Shown: positions 53,145 through 62,351 of the stretch, piece after piece | Layout: every line of letters starts with the position of its first letter | Position numbering within the stretch: position 1 is the first letter of the stretch | From: Methanobacterium sp. | GTDB lineage: Archaea > Methanobacteriota > Methanobacteria > Methanobacteriales > Methanobacteriaceae | DNA length: 64,000 nt | NCBI GenBank assembly: GCA_030017655.1 | Contig: JASEIM010000001.1 | Location: 62,001 to 126,000, forward strand | Direction: 5' to 3' | Program-made: the position numbers and the translations under genes | The notes under the pieces: generated by a model | Databases searched by the model: none | Seen by the model: only the letters and a program-made list of their open reading frames with translations | Told to the model about the DNA's origin: nothing

Positions 53145-54086
53145 ATGGAGAATAACTCATTAAAAGACAGGTTCCGCGGCTGCCTAATCGGACTTGCAGT
53201 AGGCGATGCATTAGGTGTTCCCATAGAATTTATGCCTTCCGGAACATTTGAACCCGTAACCGATTTTAGAAGTGGAGGACCTCACGGTTTAAAAGCCGGA
53301 GAATGGAGCGATGACACATCGCTGGCCCTTTGCCTTGCTGAGAGTTTAATCGAGAAAAAGGGATTTAATCCATCTGATCAACTCCAAAGATACTGGCGCT
53401 GGTACCGCGAAGGACATTTAAGCATCACTGGAAGATGTTTTGACATCGGAAACACCACCAGAAAAGCTATACACAAATTTGAAACTACTGGTGAGCCTTA
53501 TTGTGGTTCAACAGACGAACGTTCATGTGGTAATGGTTCATTAATGCGTTTAGCTCCAATCCCAATGTTTTATCATCAGGATCCCCTGGAAGCAATAGAA
53601 AAATCAGGTGAAAGCTCTAAAACAACTCATGGACATCCGAAAGTGGTTGATGCCTGCAAATATATGGGCGGAATAATTTGTGGGGCAATTAATGGAGTTT
53701 CAAAAGAAGAACTGCTTTCTGAAAGATATTCACCAGTTGATGGTTACTTTGATGAAAATCCATTAGATCCAGAAGTTGATGAAGTGGTCTCAGGCTCATT
53801 TAAAGAAAGAAACCCTCCAGAAATTCGAGGGAGAGGATATGTGGTTAAAAGTTTAGAAGCGGCTCTCTGGGCATTTTATAAAGGTAAAGATTTTGAAGAT
53901 GGCTGCTTGCTGGCAGTTAATTTAGGTGAAGATGCTGATACAACAGGGGCTATCTATGGCCAGATTGCTGGGGCTTATTATGGTGAGAGTGGAATTCCAG
54001 GGAAATGGCGAGATAATCTGGCGGAATTTGGTTTGATTGATTCTTTTGTTGAGGGATTGTATGATGTTAGTAAAAATTCATTATAA
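53145..54086 (+). CDS. ADP-ribosylglycohydrolase family protein
   Basis: About 313 aa. RFRGCLIGLAVGDALG at the N-terminus, GEWSDDTSLALCLAESL (the Asp pair binds Mg2+), RSCGNGSLMRLAP, KTTHGHP and GEDADTTGAIYGQIAGAYYG are the ARH/DraG motifs in order. It removes ADP-ribose from proteins or nucleic acids, or cleaves related ADP-ribose compounds. Near the nif genes one might think of DraG, but 50 kb separates them and no DraT is visible. The ATG at 53145 follows GGTGG (53135-53139); the TTG at 53133 overlaps the RBS. Confidence 0.85.
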   Translation: MENNSLKDRFRGCLIGLAVGDALGVPIEFMPSGTFEPVTDFRSGGPHGLKAGEWSDDTSLALCLAESLIEKKGFNPSDQLQRYWRWYREGHLSITGRCFDIGNTTRKAIHKFETTGEPYCGSTDERSCGNGSLMRLAPIPMFYHQDPLEAIEKSGESSKTTHGHPKVVDACKYMGGIICGAINGVSKEELLSERYSPVDGYFDENPLDPEVDEVVSGSFKERNPPEIRGRGYVVKSLEAALWAFYKGKDFEDGCLLAVNLGEDADTTGAIYGQIAGAYYGESGIPGKWRDNLAEFGLIDSFVEGLYDVSKNSL

Positions 54087-54116
54087 AATAAAGATTTGAG
54101 AAAAATAAATTAACTA

Positions 54117-55094
54117 TCATTTATTTTGTGATAATTCTTCAGCAAAAGAAAAAGCTTTCCCTGATTTAATAGCTTCTTTGGAAAGTAGTTGACTAAATAA
54201 TTCTATAATCTTCTTTTTATCATCTTTAAGCGCATCTATTTCACAAATTTTTTGGCGATTGCTAATATAGTTTGATTTTTCATAAGTTAAATAGAAAAAT
54301 TGCCAAATTTTACCATTTGTAAGCAACCCAAGGTTTACATTTTTTGAATCGCAATAGTCTATGAGCTGATTTTCATTTTCTTTTGTTAAATCTCTATTAA
54401 AATTCTTAACTTCAATAAATAATTTGTTAGAGTTACCGTAGTTTAAAACATAATCAACTCTTTTTGGACCAATATTATATTCTGGATTTAAATCACATAA
54501 ATCATCAATATTCCAACCCAAATATCTTAATATAGGGCGAATAATTGTCTGTTCAGTAGATGCTTCATTTAAAGGAATCTTGCAACAGGTTTGATCGTCA
54601 ATATTGTTAGATTTTTCAGCGCATGATTGAACGAATTCTATTATATGTTCTATATCCATATAATCACGTATCTTTTTGTTTTTAGTATCATATTGTTTAG
54701 TATTAGGCTTAATTAGTTCTGGATTTTTCTCTAAAATAAAATTCATCATTTTAATCCACGTATCTGCAGGCATTTCATAAATAAAATTAGGGAATCTGGT
54801 GATCCATCCATCTAAAACAGAATACTCTTTCATTTCCTTTAAGGGAATAGGGACTGGTAATTTAAATTTTTTGTAAATAATCATTTGATATTTTTCTTTT
54901 TCAAAATCTCCATATTCATAAGGTGATGATTCTTTAACTGTAAAAAAATGAGAAATATGAGTACAGGGACTAGCATAAATAGCCACAATGTCTCCTTTTT
55001 TAGCATATTTATCAATATAAAAATTAATTTCATCTTTTTCATCTATTTTTAAATAGTTTACATTATCTTTTAAAGATAATAGCCATCTTTTCAA
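54117..55094 (-). CDS. EVE-like domain fused to HsdR_N-like PD-(D/E)XK nuclease
   Basis: 325 aa. Residues 1-125 (MKRWLLSLKDNVNYLKI ... KKGDIVAIYASPCTHISHFFTVKES) have the PUA/EVE pattern of readers of modified bases. Residues 145-310 match the N-terminal nuclease of type I restriction subunits: E181 (TEQTIIRPILRYLGW), D214 (KRVDYVLNYG), E228-V-K230 (LFIEVKNFN). This composition suggests a modification-dependent (type IV-like) endonuclease. TTG start at 55094 with AAGGTGGA about 10 nt before. Single gene, with a TATA-like element upstream. Confidence 0.65.
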   Translation of the reverse strand: MKRWLLSLKDNVNYLKIDEKDEINFYIDKYAKKGDIVAIYASPCTHISHFFTVKESSPYEYGDFEKEKYQMIIYKKFKLPVPIPLKEMKEYSVLDGWITRFPNFIYEMPADTWIKMMNFILEKNPELIKPNTKQYDTKNKKIRDYMDIEHIIEFVQSCAEKSNNIDDQTCCKIPLNEASTEQTIIRPILRYLGWNIDDLCDLNPEYNIGPKRVDYVLNYGNSNKLFIEVKNFNRDLTKENENQLIDYCDSKNVNLGLLTNGKIWQFFYLTYEKSNYISNRQKICEIDALKDDKKKIIELFSQLLSKEAIKSGKAFSFAEELSQNK

Positions 55095-55132
55095 TTAATC
55101 ATTCCACCTTAAAATGATTTAAATTAATAAAC

Positions 55133-55147
55133 TTATTTATATATAAG
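55133..55147 (-). promoter_or_regulatory. Candidate TATA box for the EVE-nuclease gene
   Basis: Minus-strand CTTATATATAAATAA about 45 nt upstream of the TTG start; fits a 20-nt leader with RBS. Confidence 0.4.
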
Positions 55148-55296
55148 TTTTTTTATTTAATTCTAATAGAAAACAATGAATTATATAAATAAACCACTAT
55201 AATATGATATAAAATAAGAGTATACCCTCTTTACAAATTAATAGCCTTATGTTTAATTAATATTAATAATTAGATAAAATATGCATGGTGAACATT

Positions 55297-55482
55297 ATGA
55301 GGGAAGAAATAACTCATTCAAAGACAATTGTTGAACAAATTCTTAATGAAATGATGTTAAAACTTGAAAATCATGAAGATTTCGACCCGGATACATTAAT
55401 TGAAATTAAAAAACTCATTAAAGAAGGTAAATTTAATAATATTAACCCTATTTTGGAAGTTTTATCAAGGTGTGAGGAATGA
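55297..55482 (+). CDS. Small 61-aa helical partner of the SMC-like ATPase
   Basis: From ATG 55297 with GGTGA 5 nt upstream (the frame extends four codons further). Acidic and helical (VEQILNEMMLKLENHEDFDPDTLIEIKKLIKEG), no recognised domain. Its stop overlaps the next start (ATGA), so the two proteins are made in a coupled fashion and probably interact. Confidence 0.65.
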   Translation: MREEITHSKTIVEQILNEMMLKLENHEDFDPDTLIEIKKLIKEGKFNNINPILEVLSRCEE

Positions 55483-57932
55483 GACTTCTAGAACTTGAAA
55501 TCAATAACCTTCGGGGAATTCCATATATAAAATTAACACCTAATGGTCAAAACTTCCTTGTTTTTGGATCAAATGGCTCTGGAAAAAGTACTATTGTAGA
55601 TGCACTCGATTTTTTATTAACTGGCCAAATTTCAAGAATGACTGGTAGAGGTACCAAGGATATAAGACTAAAAGATCACGGTCCTCATATTGATTTCACC
55701 CCTGCAGATGTATCTGTTAAGGGATTATTTGAAATAGATGGTCTCTCATATCCAGTGGAAATCAAACGTTCTTTGGATAAGCCTAGAACTATATTCTGTG
55801 ATCCTGAAGTTATATCTAAGATTAAACCTATTTTAGAGATGGCGGATAGAGGTCAACATGTTTTAACTCGAAGAGAAATTCTTAATTATGTAGCTTCAGA
55901 TGCTCATGCGCGTTCAGATCAGATTCAAAAGCTTCTTAAGATAAATGAAGTAGAAAAAATAAGGAAATATTTATTGAGGGTTAAAACTCAACTTAAAAAT
56001 AAATTAGAATCTGCTGAAGGCTCTAAAAAAACTGCTGAAGCAAATATTAATGCTACAATTGGAATTACAAGCTTTAATGAGGAAAAAGTGCTTGAAATGA
56101 TTAATGAAAATCGTAATATTTTAGGTGGAGAACCTATTTTTGAAATTAATTCATTTCTTTTAAAAAAAGATATTAAAGCAGTTATTAGCTCTTCTTACTC
56201 CGTAAATGTGGATATTTTAGAGTCAGATGTTCAAAATATCTGTCAAATACTTTCAAAAGAAAATAAAGGAAATATTTCAAAAACAGATGAGAAATTAAGA
56301 AGTCTATTAGCTCAAATTTATGATGATCCCAGGCTTAAAAAAGTAACTGACCTTAAAAGACTAACAGAATTAGGTTTAGTACTAATTGACGAAAAAGGTA
56401 ATTGTCCATTGTGTGGAACTGATTGGAACCCTGGAGAGTTAAAAGAAAATCTAGAAAATCAGTTAGACAGCTTAAAAGAAGCATCTAAAATACTTGATGA
56501 AATTTCACGATTATCATCTTCACTTAATAATGAAATAAGTACATTAATGTCTAATATTAATGAAATTTTGGATTCTTTAGAAACTTTAAAAATAAAGGAT
56601 AAATATATGATACTTGAATCCTGGATAAAAGATTTAAAAGAACTTTCAATTATTTTGGAGAACGTATTGGAAAATTATCATAATAATCATTTAAGTGAAA
56701 ATCAGGTCCAGAATTTATTTGCACCTGAAAATATTCGCTCTATTTTTGATGAAATACTTTCAAGTGTTAAATTAAAAGTTCCAGAAGCTACTCCAAAACA
56801 AACAGCTTGGGAAATGTTAATTCGACTTGAAGAAAACCTTAAAGTATATGAAGAAGCTCAAATTGAAGTTGAAAAAGCTTATAATTCCTATAAAAAAGCT
56901 GAGACTTTGGTTAATTCGTATGTTGAATCAATGGAATCAGTTTTAGGTCAATTATACAATGGAATTAAAGATCGATTTGAAGAACTATATATTGGAATGC
57001 ATGAAGAAGATGAAAACAATTTTAGAGCTGAAATTATCCCCCAAAGAGCAGGATTAGATTTTAGAGTTGATTTCCATGGTAGGGGTGTTCATCCACCTAA
57101 TGCACTGCACAGCGAGGGCCATCAGGATACTATGGGAATTTGTCTTTATCTGGCGCTTGCTGAAAGCATAACAGAAGGTCTGATTGACTTAATTATTTTA
57201 GATGATGTGATGATGTCAGTGGATAATGGGCATCGAAGAAAAATATGCAAATTATTGGCCAATTCGTTTAAAGGAAGGCAGTTTTTCATTACAACGCATG
57301 ACAAGACCTGGGCCCGTCAGCTTAGATCAGAAGGTGTTGTAACTAATAAAGGCATGATTGAGCTTTTCAACTGGACATTGGAATCTGGGCCGGCTGTGGG
57401 CACTGATTTTGATATTTGGGATAAGATTGAAGATGATTTAATGCGCAATGATGTATCTGCTGCAGCTGCAAAACTAAGGCGCGGGTCTGAGGAGTTTTTC
57501 CGGTTGGTCTGTGATTCGCTGCAAGCGCCTGTAAAATTTAAGGAAAGCGGGCAGTATGAACTTGGAGACTTGCTTCCCGCAGCGCTTGGTTCTTATAATA
57601 AATTGTTAAAAAAGGCTAAAACAGCTTCAAGGTCATGGGAAAATTTTGATGAGCTTTCAAGGTTAGAAGAGATTGAGAATAACTCTAAAGAAGTTTTTAA
57701 CCGCAGGAATGGAGAGCAATGGGCTATTAATGCAAATGTGCACTATAATGAATGGGCTGACTTTGATTTGAAGGATTTTGAACCTGTTGTTGAGGCTTTT
57801 CAGGATTTATTCCGTGTTTTTCAATGTGAGAACTGTGAAGGGATGATTCATGTTTCTATGCGAGAAAATACTCCTGAAGCTGTTAGGTGTAATTGTGGAA
57901 GTTTTAATTGGAATTTGATAAGAAAAAGATGA
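55479..57932 (+). CDS. Rad50/SMC-like ATPase with CPxC hook and C-terminal zinc ribbon
   Basis: 817 aa. Walker A GSNGSGKST at 30-38; coiled coils around 145-300 and 320-500 flank CPLCG (C309, C312), a Rad50-like zinc-hook candidate. ABC-type signature-like HSEGHQDTMGICLYLAL near 548-564, Walker B LIILDDVMMSVD near 570-581, H-loop FITTHD. After the ATPase head come a ~130-residue helical domain (KLRRGSEEFFRLVCD...YELGDLLPAA) and a terminal ribbon (CENC...CNCG). The C-terminal domain is not in Rad50. No Mre11 is adjacent. Probably a DNA-break or phage-sensing ATPase; unassigned family. Confidence 0.65.
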   Translation: MRLLELEINNLRGIPYIKLTPNGQNFLVFGSNGSGKSTIVDALDFLLTGQISRMTGRGTKDIRLKDHGPHIDFTPADVSVKGLFEIDGLSYPVEIKRSLDKPRTIFCDPEVISKIKPILEMADRGQHVLTRREILNYVASDAHARSDQIQKLLKINEVEKIRKYLLRVKTQLKNKLESAEGSKKTAEANINATIGITSFNEEKVLEMINENRNILGGEPIFEINSFLLKKDIKAVISSSYSVNVDILESDVQNICQILSKENKGNISKTDEKLRSLLAQIYDDPRLKKVTDLKRLTELGLVLIDEKGNCPLCGTDWNPGELKENLENQLDSLKEASKILDEISRLSSSLNNEISTLMSNINEILDSLETLKIKDKYMILESWIKDLKELSIILENVLENYHNNHLSENQVQNLFAPENIRSIFDEILSSVKLKVPEATPKQTAWEMLIRLEENLKVYEEAQIEVEKAYNSYKKAETLVNSYVESMESVLGQLYNGIKDRFEELYIGMHEEDENNFRAEIIPQRAGLDFRVDFHGRGVHPPNALHSEGHQDTMGICLYLALAESITEGLIDLIILDDVMMSVDNGHRRKICKLLANSFKGRQFFITTHDKTWARQLRSEGVVTNKGMIELFNWTLESGPAVGTDFDIWDKIEDDLMRNDVSAAAAKLRRGSEEFFRLVCDSLQAPVKFKESGQYELGDLLPAALGSYNKLLKKAKTASRSWENFDELSRLEEIENNSKEVFNRRNGEQWAINANVHYNEWADFDLKDFEPVVEAFQDLFRVFQCENCEGMIHVSMRENTPEAVRCNCGSFNWNLIRKR

Positions 57933-58253
57933 TTAGTTAATTATCAATAAAAAGTTAAATGTAAATAAAAAACATTAACACTTATATATTATGCATCTGA
58001 AATTATTTTAAGTAAACAATGTAAATTACAATTTAGATTTTTAAAAAAATGTGAAACAATATGTTTATGCTCATATTATTCATATTTACTTTATGAATAT
58101 TTCTATTAAAGCTAAACAGGAAATAATATTATTAGAGAAAATAATTCTTAATATAAAAAGATATTATACTTGAAAAAAATGTTTGTTTGCACTAAATAAG
58201 GGGATTTAATTAGATTTCACTAATTACATCGATCATTAGGGGGGGATATAAAA
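57933..58253. other. AT-rich gap before the BREX-like operon
   Basis: 321 bases, no open frame with RBS. Contains TATA-like tracts, e.g. TTAATATAAAAAG at about 58149-58161, placed some 90-100 nt before the first BREX gene, and a purine-rich GGGGGG just before that gene. Confidence 0.4.
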
Positions 58254-58742
58254 ATGGAAAATATCAATGATTTATTAGACGAAAACCGGAAAAATTGGTT
58301 TAAACTTCTAACAATTGTTGGAAATAATCGTTTAAAAGAAAAAAAAATTATAAATTATCTTAAAAAGGAGGATTGGCAAGTTTACGATGTAGAAGAGAAA
58401 ATATTTGAATTATCTGATAAAATTCCTCCTGAAAAAATAAAATTAAGAATTGGTTCAGAGATAAAAAGATGGGTAAAAAGTTTGGGTGATAAATCAATTT
58501 TCATAAATACATCTATCTTATATTCGGAAGAGCTAGGAAAAGTTGGACCATATGGTCAGTTTAAATACCATATGAGAGGTAATAAAGAGGGAATAATATT
58601 CATTCAAGCAAGATTAAGAGGAAATTTAGCCATATACTCCACTCCAGATAGATTAGATTATAATGAAACCGAATTAGAAGAAGTAGTCTATGCTGATTTA
58701 GATAAAATAGCAATTCCCGGGGATAATAATGACTCAAATTAA
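58254..58742 (+). CDS. BrxF-like protein of a BREX locus, P-loop degenerate
   Basis: 162 aa. The order KLLTIVGNNRLKEKKI, then LRIGSEIKRWVKSLGDKSIFINTSILYSEEL, then GIIFIQARLRGNLAIYSTPDRLDY follows the plan of BrxF (VGPPGSGKT, then NIEILF, then SRNxTIVVxWPG...LTYAxPxHPEY). The Gly-Lys-Thr of the P-loop is missing (VGNNRLKEK), so ATP binding is doubtful. Position in front of the BrxC/PglY-like gene, with which it overlaps by 14 nt, supports the assignment. It could also be a distinct small accessory protein. Confidence 0.45.
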   Translation: MENINDLLDENRKNWFKLLTIVGNNRLKEKKIINYLKKEDWQVYDVEEKIFELSDKIPPEKIKLRIGSEIKRWVKSLGDKSIFINTSILYSEELGKVGPYGQFKYHMRGNKEGIIFIQARLRGNLAIYSTPDRLDYNETELEEVVYADLDKIAIPGDNNDSN

Positions 58743-61700
58743 AGATTTAATACAATTTGGTGAGATAAAAGATGTTATAGATATTGATAGCGACATTGAT
58801 ACTTATGATGGTCAAAAAACAATTGTTTCTGATTATATTGTTTCAAAACGTCTAAAAGAGAGTGTCAGAAAAATCATTTCCAATATTTCAAAACCAAAGA
58901 GTAAATCTGTACTGGTTATTGGAGGTTATGGTTCCGGTAAGTCTCACCTTTTAGCCTGGATTGTTTCTTTACTTGAAAATGGAGATCTAGCAGAATATAT
59001 CTCAGATGATGAATTAAAAACAGAATTTAAAGAAGAGTTAAATCGAAAATTTGCTGTAGTACAGTTCGAATTACAACCCAGCTCGGCGTCATTAAGCGAA
59101 TTCTTTTTTGATAGAGTAGAACAACAACTTGAAGAAAAATATGGGATTAAAATACCCCAATATATTTCTACGGGTCCCGAAGATTTCAAAAAAGATTTAA
59201 ATGAAATCATCAGTATAATCAAAGAAAAAGATCCGAAAATGGGTTTTGTAGTGATAATTGACGAAATATCTGATTTTTTAAAGCAAAAAACTAAAGAAGA
59301 AATCACCAGAGATTTACAATTCTTACGTATTTTAGGACAGGTATCCATAAGCAACGATTTCCGTTTCATTGGTTCCATGCAGGAACATGTATTCTCTAAT
59401 CCAAAATATGTGGAACAAGCAGAGGATTTTGGTAGGGTTTCCGAGAGATTTGTTCAAATTACCATATCTAAAGAGGATATTAAGGAAGTAATTTCCAAGC
59501 GGATTCTTAAAAAAAGTAATGAGCAAAAATTAGAATTAGAATCATTATTATCTGATTATAAAGAGAAATTTCCACCTATAAATGCTAATCCAGATGCATT
59601 TATTGATATTTTCCCCATACATCCATATGTAATTAAAATATTTGACGAATTGCCCTATTTTGAAAAAAGAGGAGTTATTCAGTTTAGTATGGAGAAAGTA
59701 TCCCAGATTTTATATGAAGAATTTCCTAAATTCATTACTTATGACGCTGTTTTTGATGAAATCAACTCCAAACATACCATTAGAAATTTAGATAACATTA
59801 TTTCTATTGTTGATGCTGTGGAAACATTAGATACTAAAATAGATACATTACCTGAACGTGACCAGGAAGATGCTCTTAGATTAGTCAAGGCGCTAGGAAT
59901 TTTGGCTATTTATGGTAAAACTAAATTAAATGGTGCTACTCCGGAAGAACTTGCTAATACCTTGTTAATATTGTCTGAAGGAATGGATAGTAAAGATAAA
60001 ATCGCTGTCTTATTAAATAGGGTTCGTACTGCCGCTAATGGCCAATATATAGTAAAAGATAAAGATTATTATTATCTAGATGTGGCTGGTGTGGATTATG
60101 AAGCGATTATCGAGAGGAAAATAGCTGGTGGAATCCAAAAAGGTATGGAAGATGAAGAATTCTTAAAATTAATTAAATACAGTGATTTAATTAATTCAGA
60201 TAGAGAAGAATCTTATATAAGAACTTTCATAGATTCTTGTACCTGGTCCGATAGGAAATCTTTCAGACTAGGATCATTTATTTACGATGATAATTCTGAA
60301 AATGTCATAAACGGTGAATATGATTTTAATTTAGTGGTTTTATCCCCTTACAAAAATCAATCAAAATTATCCAGCTCAAGAAACACTGGAATATTATCTA
60401 TTGGAATAAATGATGAATTAAATTATATTCTAAAAAGATTGGCTGCCATTAGATTACTTATCAGTGAAAATTTTGAAAAAACAGTGATGCAAAAACTATT
60501 CAGTGAATCTGAAAAGGAAGCTAAAAAACTCATTTTAAAGATGTTTTTAGAAGCCAATATTGAAATTGCAGGGGAAAAGAAAAAAATCAAATCAGTTATT
60601 CCTAAAGAACCTGATAACTTCAATGAATTCTTCCATGATTTAAAGGAAAAATTGTTCAATGATTATTTCACTGAAAAATATCCGAAATATCCTAAATTCT
60701 TAAATCAACTTTCTCATAATAATATAAAAGGCGAAGTTGAGGATACTATTACTTCTTTAACCCAAAAAGGAGAATCCGCATTATTTTCCAATACAAAAAA
60801 TATGCTGGTAGCTTTAGGTTTACTAAATATTGATGGATACATCGATACCAGCACTTCTATTTACTCTACACGTATAACTGAAAAACTTCAGGAAAATAAA
60901 GGGAAAAATGTTAGTGTGGAAGAACTAGTGGAAAGATTATCCATCTCTCCCTTTGGATTAGATAAAGAACTAATTCAATTAATATTAGTGGTTTTAACCT
61001 ATAATGGAGAGATAAATCTCCGTAAAAAAGGTGGAGGGACCATTACTTCCTCTGATTTAGCTGTGATCTTTAAATCTGGTCTGCGCACATTTGAGAATAT
61101 TCCCTATGCCATTATCGATGATGGTCCTGATATTGAAAAGTTATCTAAATTATTCAGGGCCATAGATTTGAATCCAGGTTTGATTCGGGATAAAAAAGAG
61201 ATTTCTAAAGCTTTACAAGAATTTAGAACAAAAGTACTGGAAATAAAAGAAGATATTGAAGGTATAAATAGTGCTTTTTCTGAGATTTCGCTAAAAACAG
61301 ACCCCTTAATTAATTTATCTGAATTAGAACAGAAGATTGGTCTAATTGATGAATTTCCCTTAGAACAATTATATTCTGTAAAAACAGCTAATGATTTCAA
61401 GAAAATTGAAGATTTAGGGGATGAAGCGGACAATATTAAAGGAACAATTGATCTAATCCAAAATATTAGAGGATTAATCTTAGATTATAATGAATTCATC
61501 TATAAAGATTATTCATATGTAGAGAATTCTTTAAAATGGATGGAGGATTACCCAAAAATTTTCTCTGAATCAGATCGGACTATTCTAAAGGATTTAGAAA
61601 AAGAGATTTCACCACTCATAGAAATTAATGCTCTTTTAAAATCTGAAAATCGGAGAATGCTTAAGGGGAAGTTACAACAATATAAACTTAGATATGGAAC

Positions 61701-62349
61701 TATTTACTTCTCAAAACACGAAAAAACAATTGGTCAGGATATTAAATGGCAAAAACTTGAGGATATTAATCAAAATCCAGAAATGAAACGATTAAGAAAT
61801 ATGAAAACCATTACTGGAATTAATGCTCTGAGATTAAATAAAATGGATGAAGAAATCATATCTCTATCTCACTCTAAGTGTAACCAACTTAAAGAAGAAC
61901 AGTTGCATGATACGAATTATTATTGTCCATGGTGTAAGTTCCCCCTAAATCTAAAAGGAATTGACAATATCAACCAGGAAATTGATATTTTAGAAGATTC
62001 TATTGATGAAATTTCTAAGGAATGGACCACCACCATATTGGATGATATTGAAGCCTACAGAGATAATATAGGACTACTCTCTAACGAAGAACAGGATATA
62101 ATCACTGAAATAAAGGATAAACAGGAATTACCTGACGAAATCAATCAAGAGGTTATTAGTGCATTAAATAACTTGTTTAAACAGATAGAACCAGTTAAAA
62201 TTAATCCAAATAGTTTTATTGAATTTATATTCTCAGATTCGGCCTCTTTAGATTATGATTCTTTCACTGAAAAACTGGATCAATATAAAAAAGAGGTCCT
62301 GGGCAATAAAGACAAACGAAATATCAGGATACTATGGGAGGAGGAATAA
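58729..62349 (+). CDS. BrxC/PglY-like large P-loop ATPase
   Basis: 1206 aa. Walker A GGYGSGKSH (65-73), Walker B MGFVVIIDEISDFL (about 171-184), and arginine-containing FRFIGSMQEHVFSNP as sensor-like segment. FELQPSSASLSEFFFDRVEQQL and the winged-helix-like region (about 380-430) match the DUF6079/BrxC-PglY group. A Cys cluster near 1050-1070 (YYCPWCKFPLNL) may bind zinc. BrxC-type ATPases are essential, DNA-associated components of BREX phage defense. It overlaps the preceding gene by 14 nt and precedes the methyltransferase by 2 nt. Confidence 0.7.
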   Translation: MTQIKDLIQFGEIKDVIDIDSDIDTYDGQKTIVSDYIVSKRLKESVRKIISNISKPKSKSVLVIGGYGSGKSHLLAWIVSLLENGDLAEYISDDELKTEFKEELNRKFAVVQFELQPSSASLSEFFFDRVEQQLEEKYGIKIPQYISTGPEDFKKDLNEIISIIKEKDPKMGFVVIIDEISDFLKQKTKEEITRDLQFLRILGQVSISNDFRFIGSMQEHVFSNPKYVEQAEDFGRVSERFVQITISKEDIKEVISKRILKKSNEQKLELESLLSDYKEKFPPINANPDAFIDIFPIHPYVIKIFDELPYFEKRGVIQFSMEKVSQILYEEFPKFITYDAVFDEINSKHTIRNLDNIISIVDAVETLDTKIDTLPERDQEDALRLVKALGILAIYGKTKLNGATPEELANTLLILSEGMDSKDKIAVLLNRVRTAANGQYIVKDKDYYYLDVAGVDYEAIIERKIAGGIQKGMEDEEFLKLIKYSDLINSDREESYIRTFIDSCTWSDRKSFRLGSFIYDDNSENVINGEYDFNLVVLSPYKNQSKLSSSRNTGILSIGINDELNYILKRLAAIRLLISENFEKTVMQKLFSESEKEAKKLILKMFLEANIEIAGEKKKIKSVIPKEPDNFNEFFHDLKEKLFNDYFTEKYPKYPKFLNQLSHNNIKGEVEDTITSLTQKGESALFSNTKNMLVALGLLNIDGYIDTSTSIYSTRITEKLQENKGKNVSVEELVERLSISPFGLDKELIQLILVVLTYNGEINLRKKGGGTITSSDLAVIFKSGLRTFENIPYAIIDDGPDIEKLSKLFRAIDLNPGLIRDKKEISKALQEFRTKVLEIKEDIEGINSAFSEISLKTDPLINLSELEQKIGLIDEFPLEQLYSVKTANDFKKIEDLGDEADNIKGTIDLIQNIRGLILDYNEFIYKDYSYVENSLKWMEDYPKIFSESDRTILKDLEKEISPLIEINALLKSENRRMLKGKLQQYKLRYGTIYFSKHEKTIGQDIKWQKLEDINQNPEMKRLRNMKTITGINALRLNKMDEEIISLSHSKCNQLKEEQLHDTNYYCPWCKFPLNLKGIDNINQEIDILEDSIDEISKEWTTTILDDIEAYRDNIGLLSNEEQDIITEIKDKQELPDEINQEVISALNNLFKQIEPVKINPNSFIEFIFSDSASLDYDSFTEKLDQYKKEVLGNKDKRNIRILWEEE

Positions 62350-62351
62350 AA

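Noticed and set aside
53145..54086. DraG (nitrogenase regulatory glycohydrolase)
   Set aside because: Family motifs allow it, but it is 50 kb from nif, without DraT, and lies among defense-type genes.
55479..57932. RloC or Rad50
   Set aside because: The hook and Walker motifs fit loosely, but no anticodon-nuclease motif was recognised and no Mre11 partner or Rad50-like C-terminus is present.
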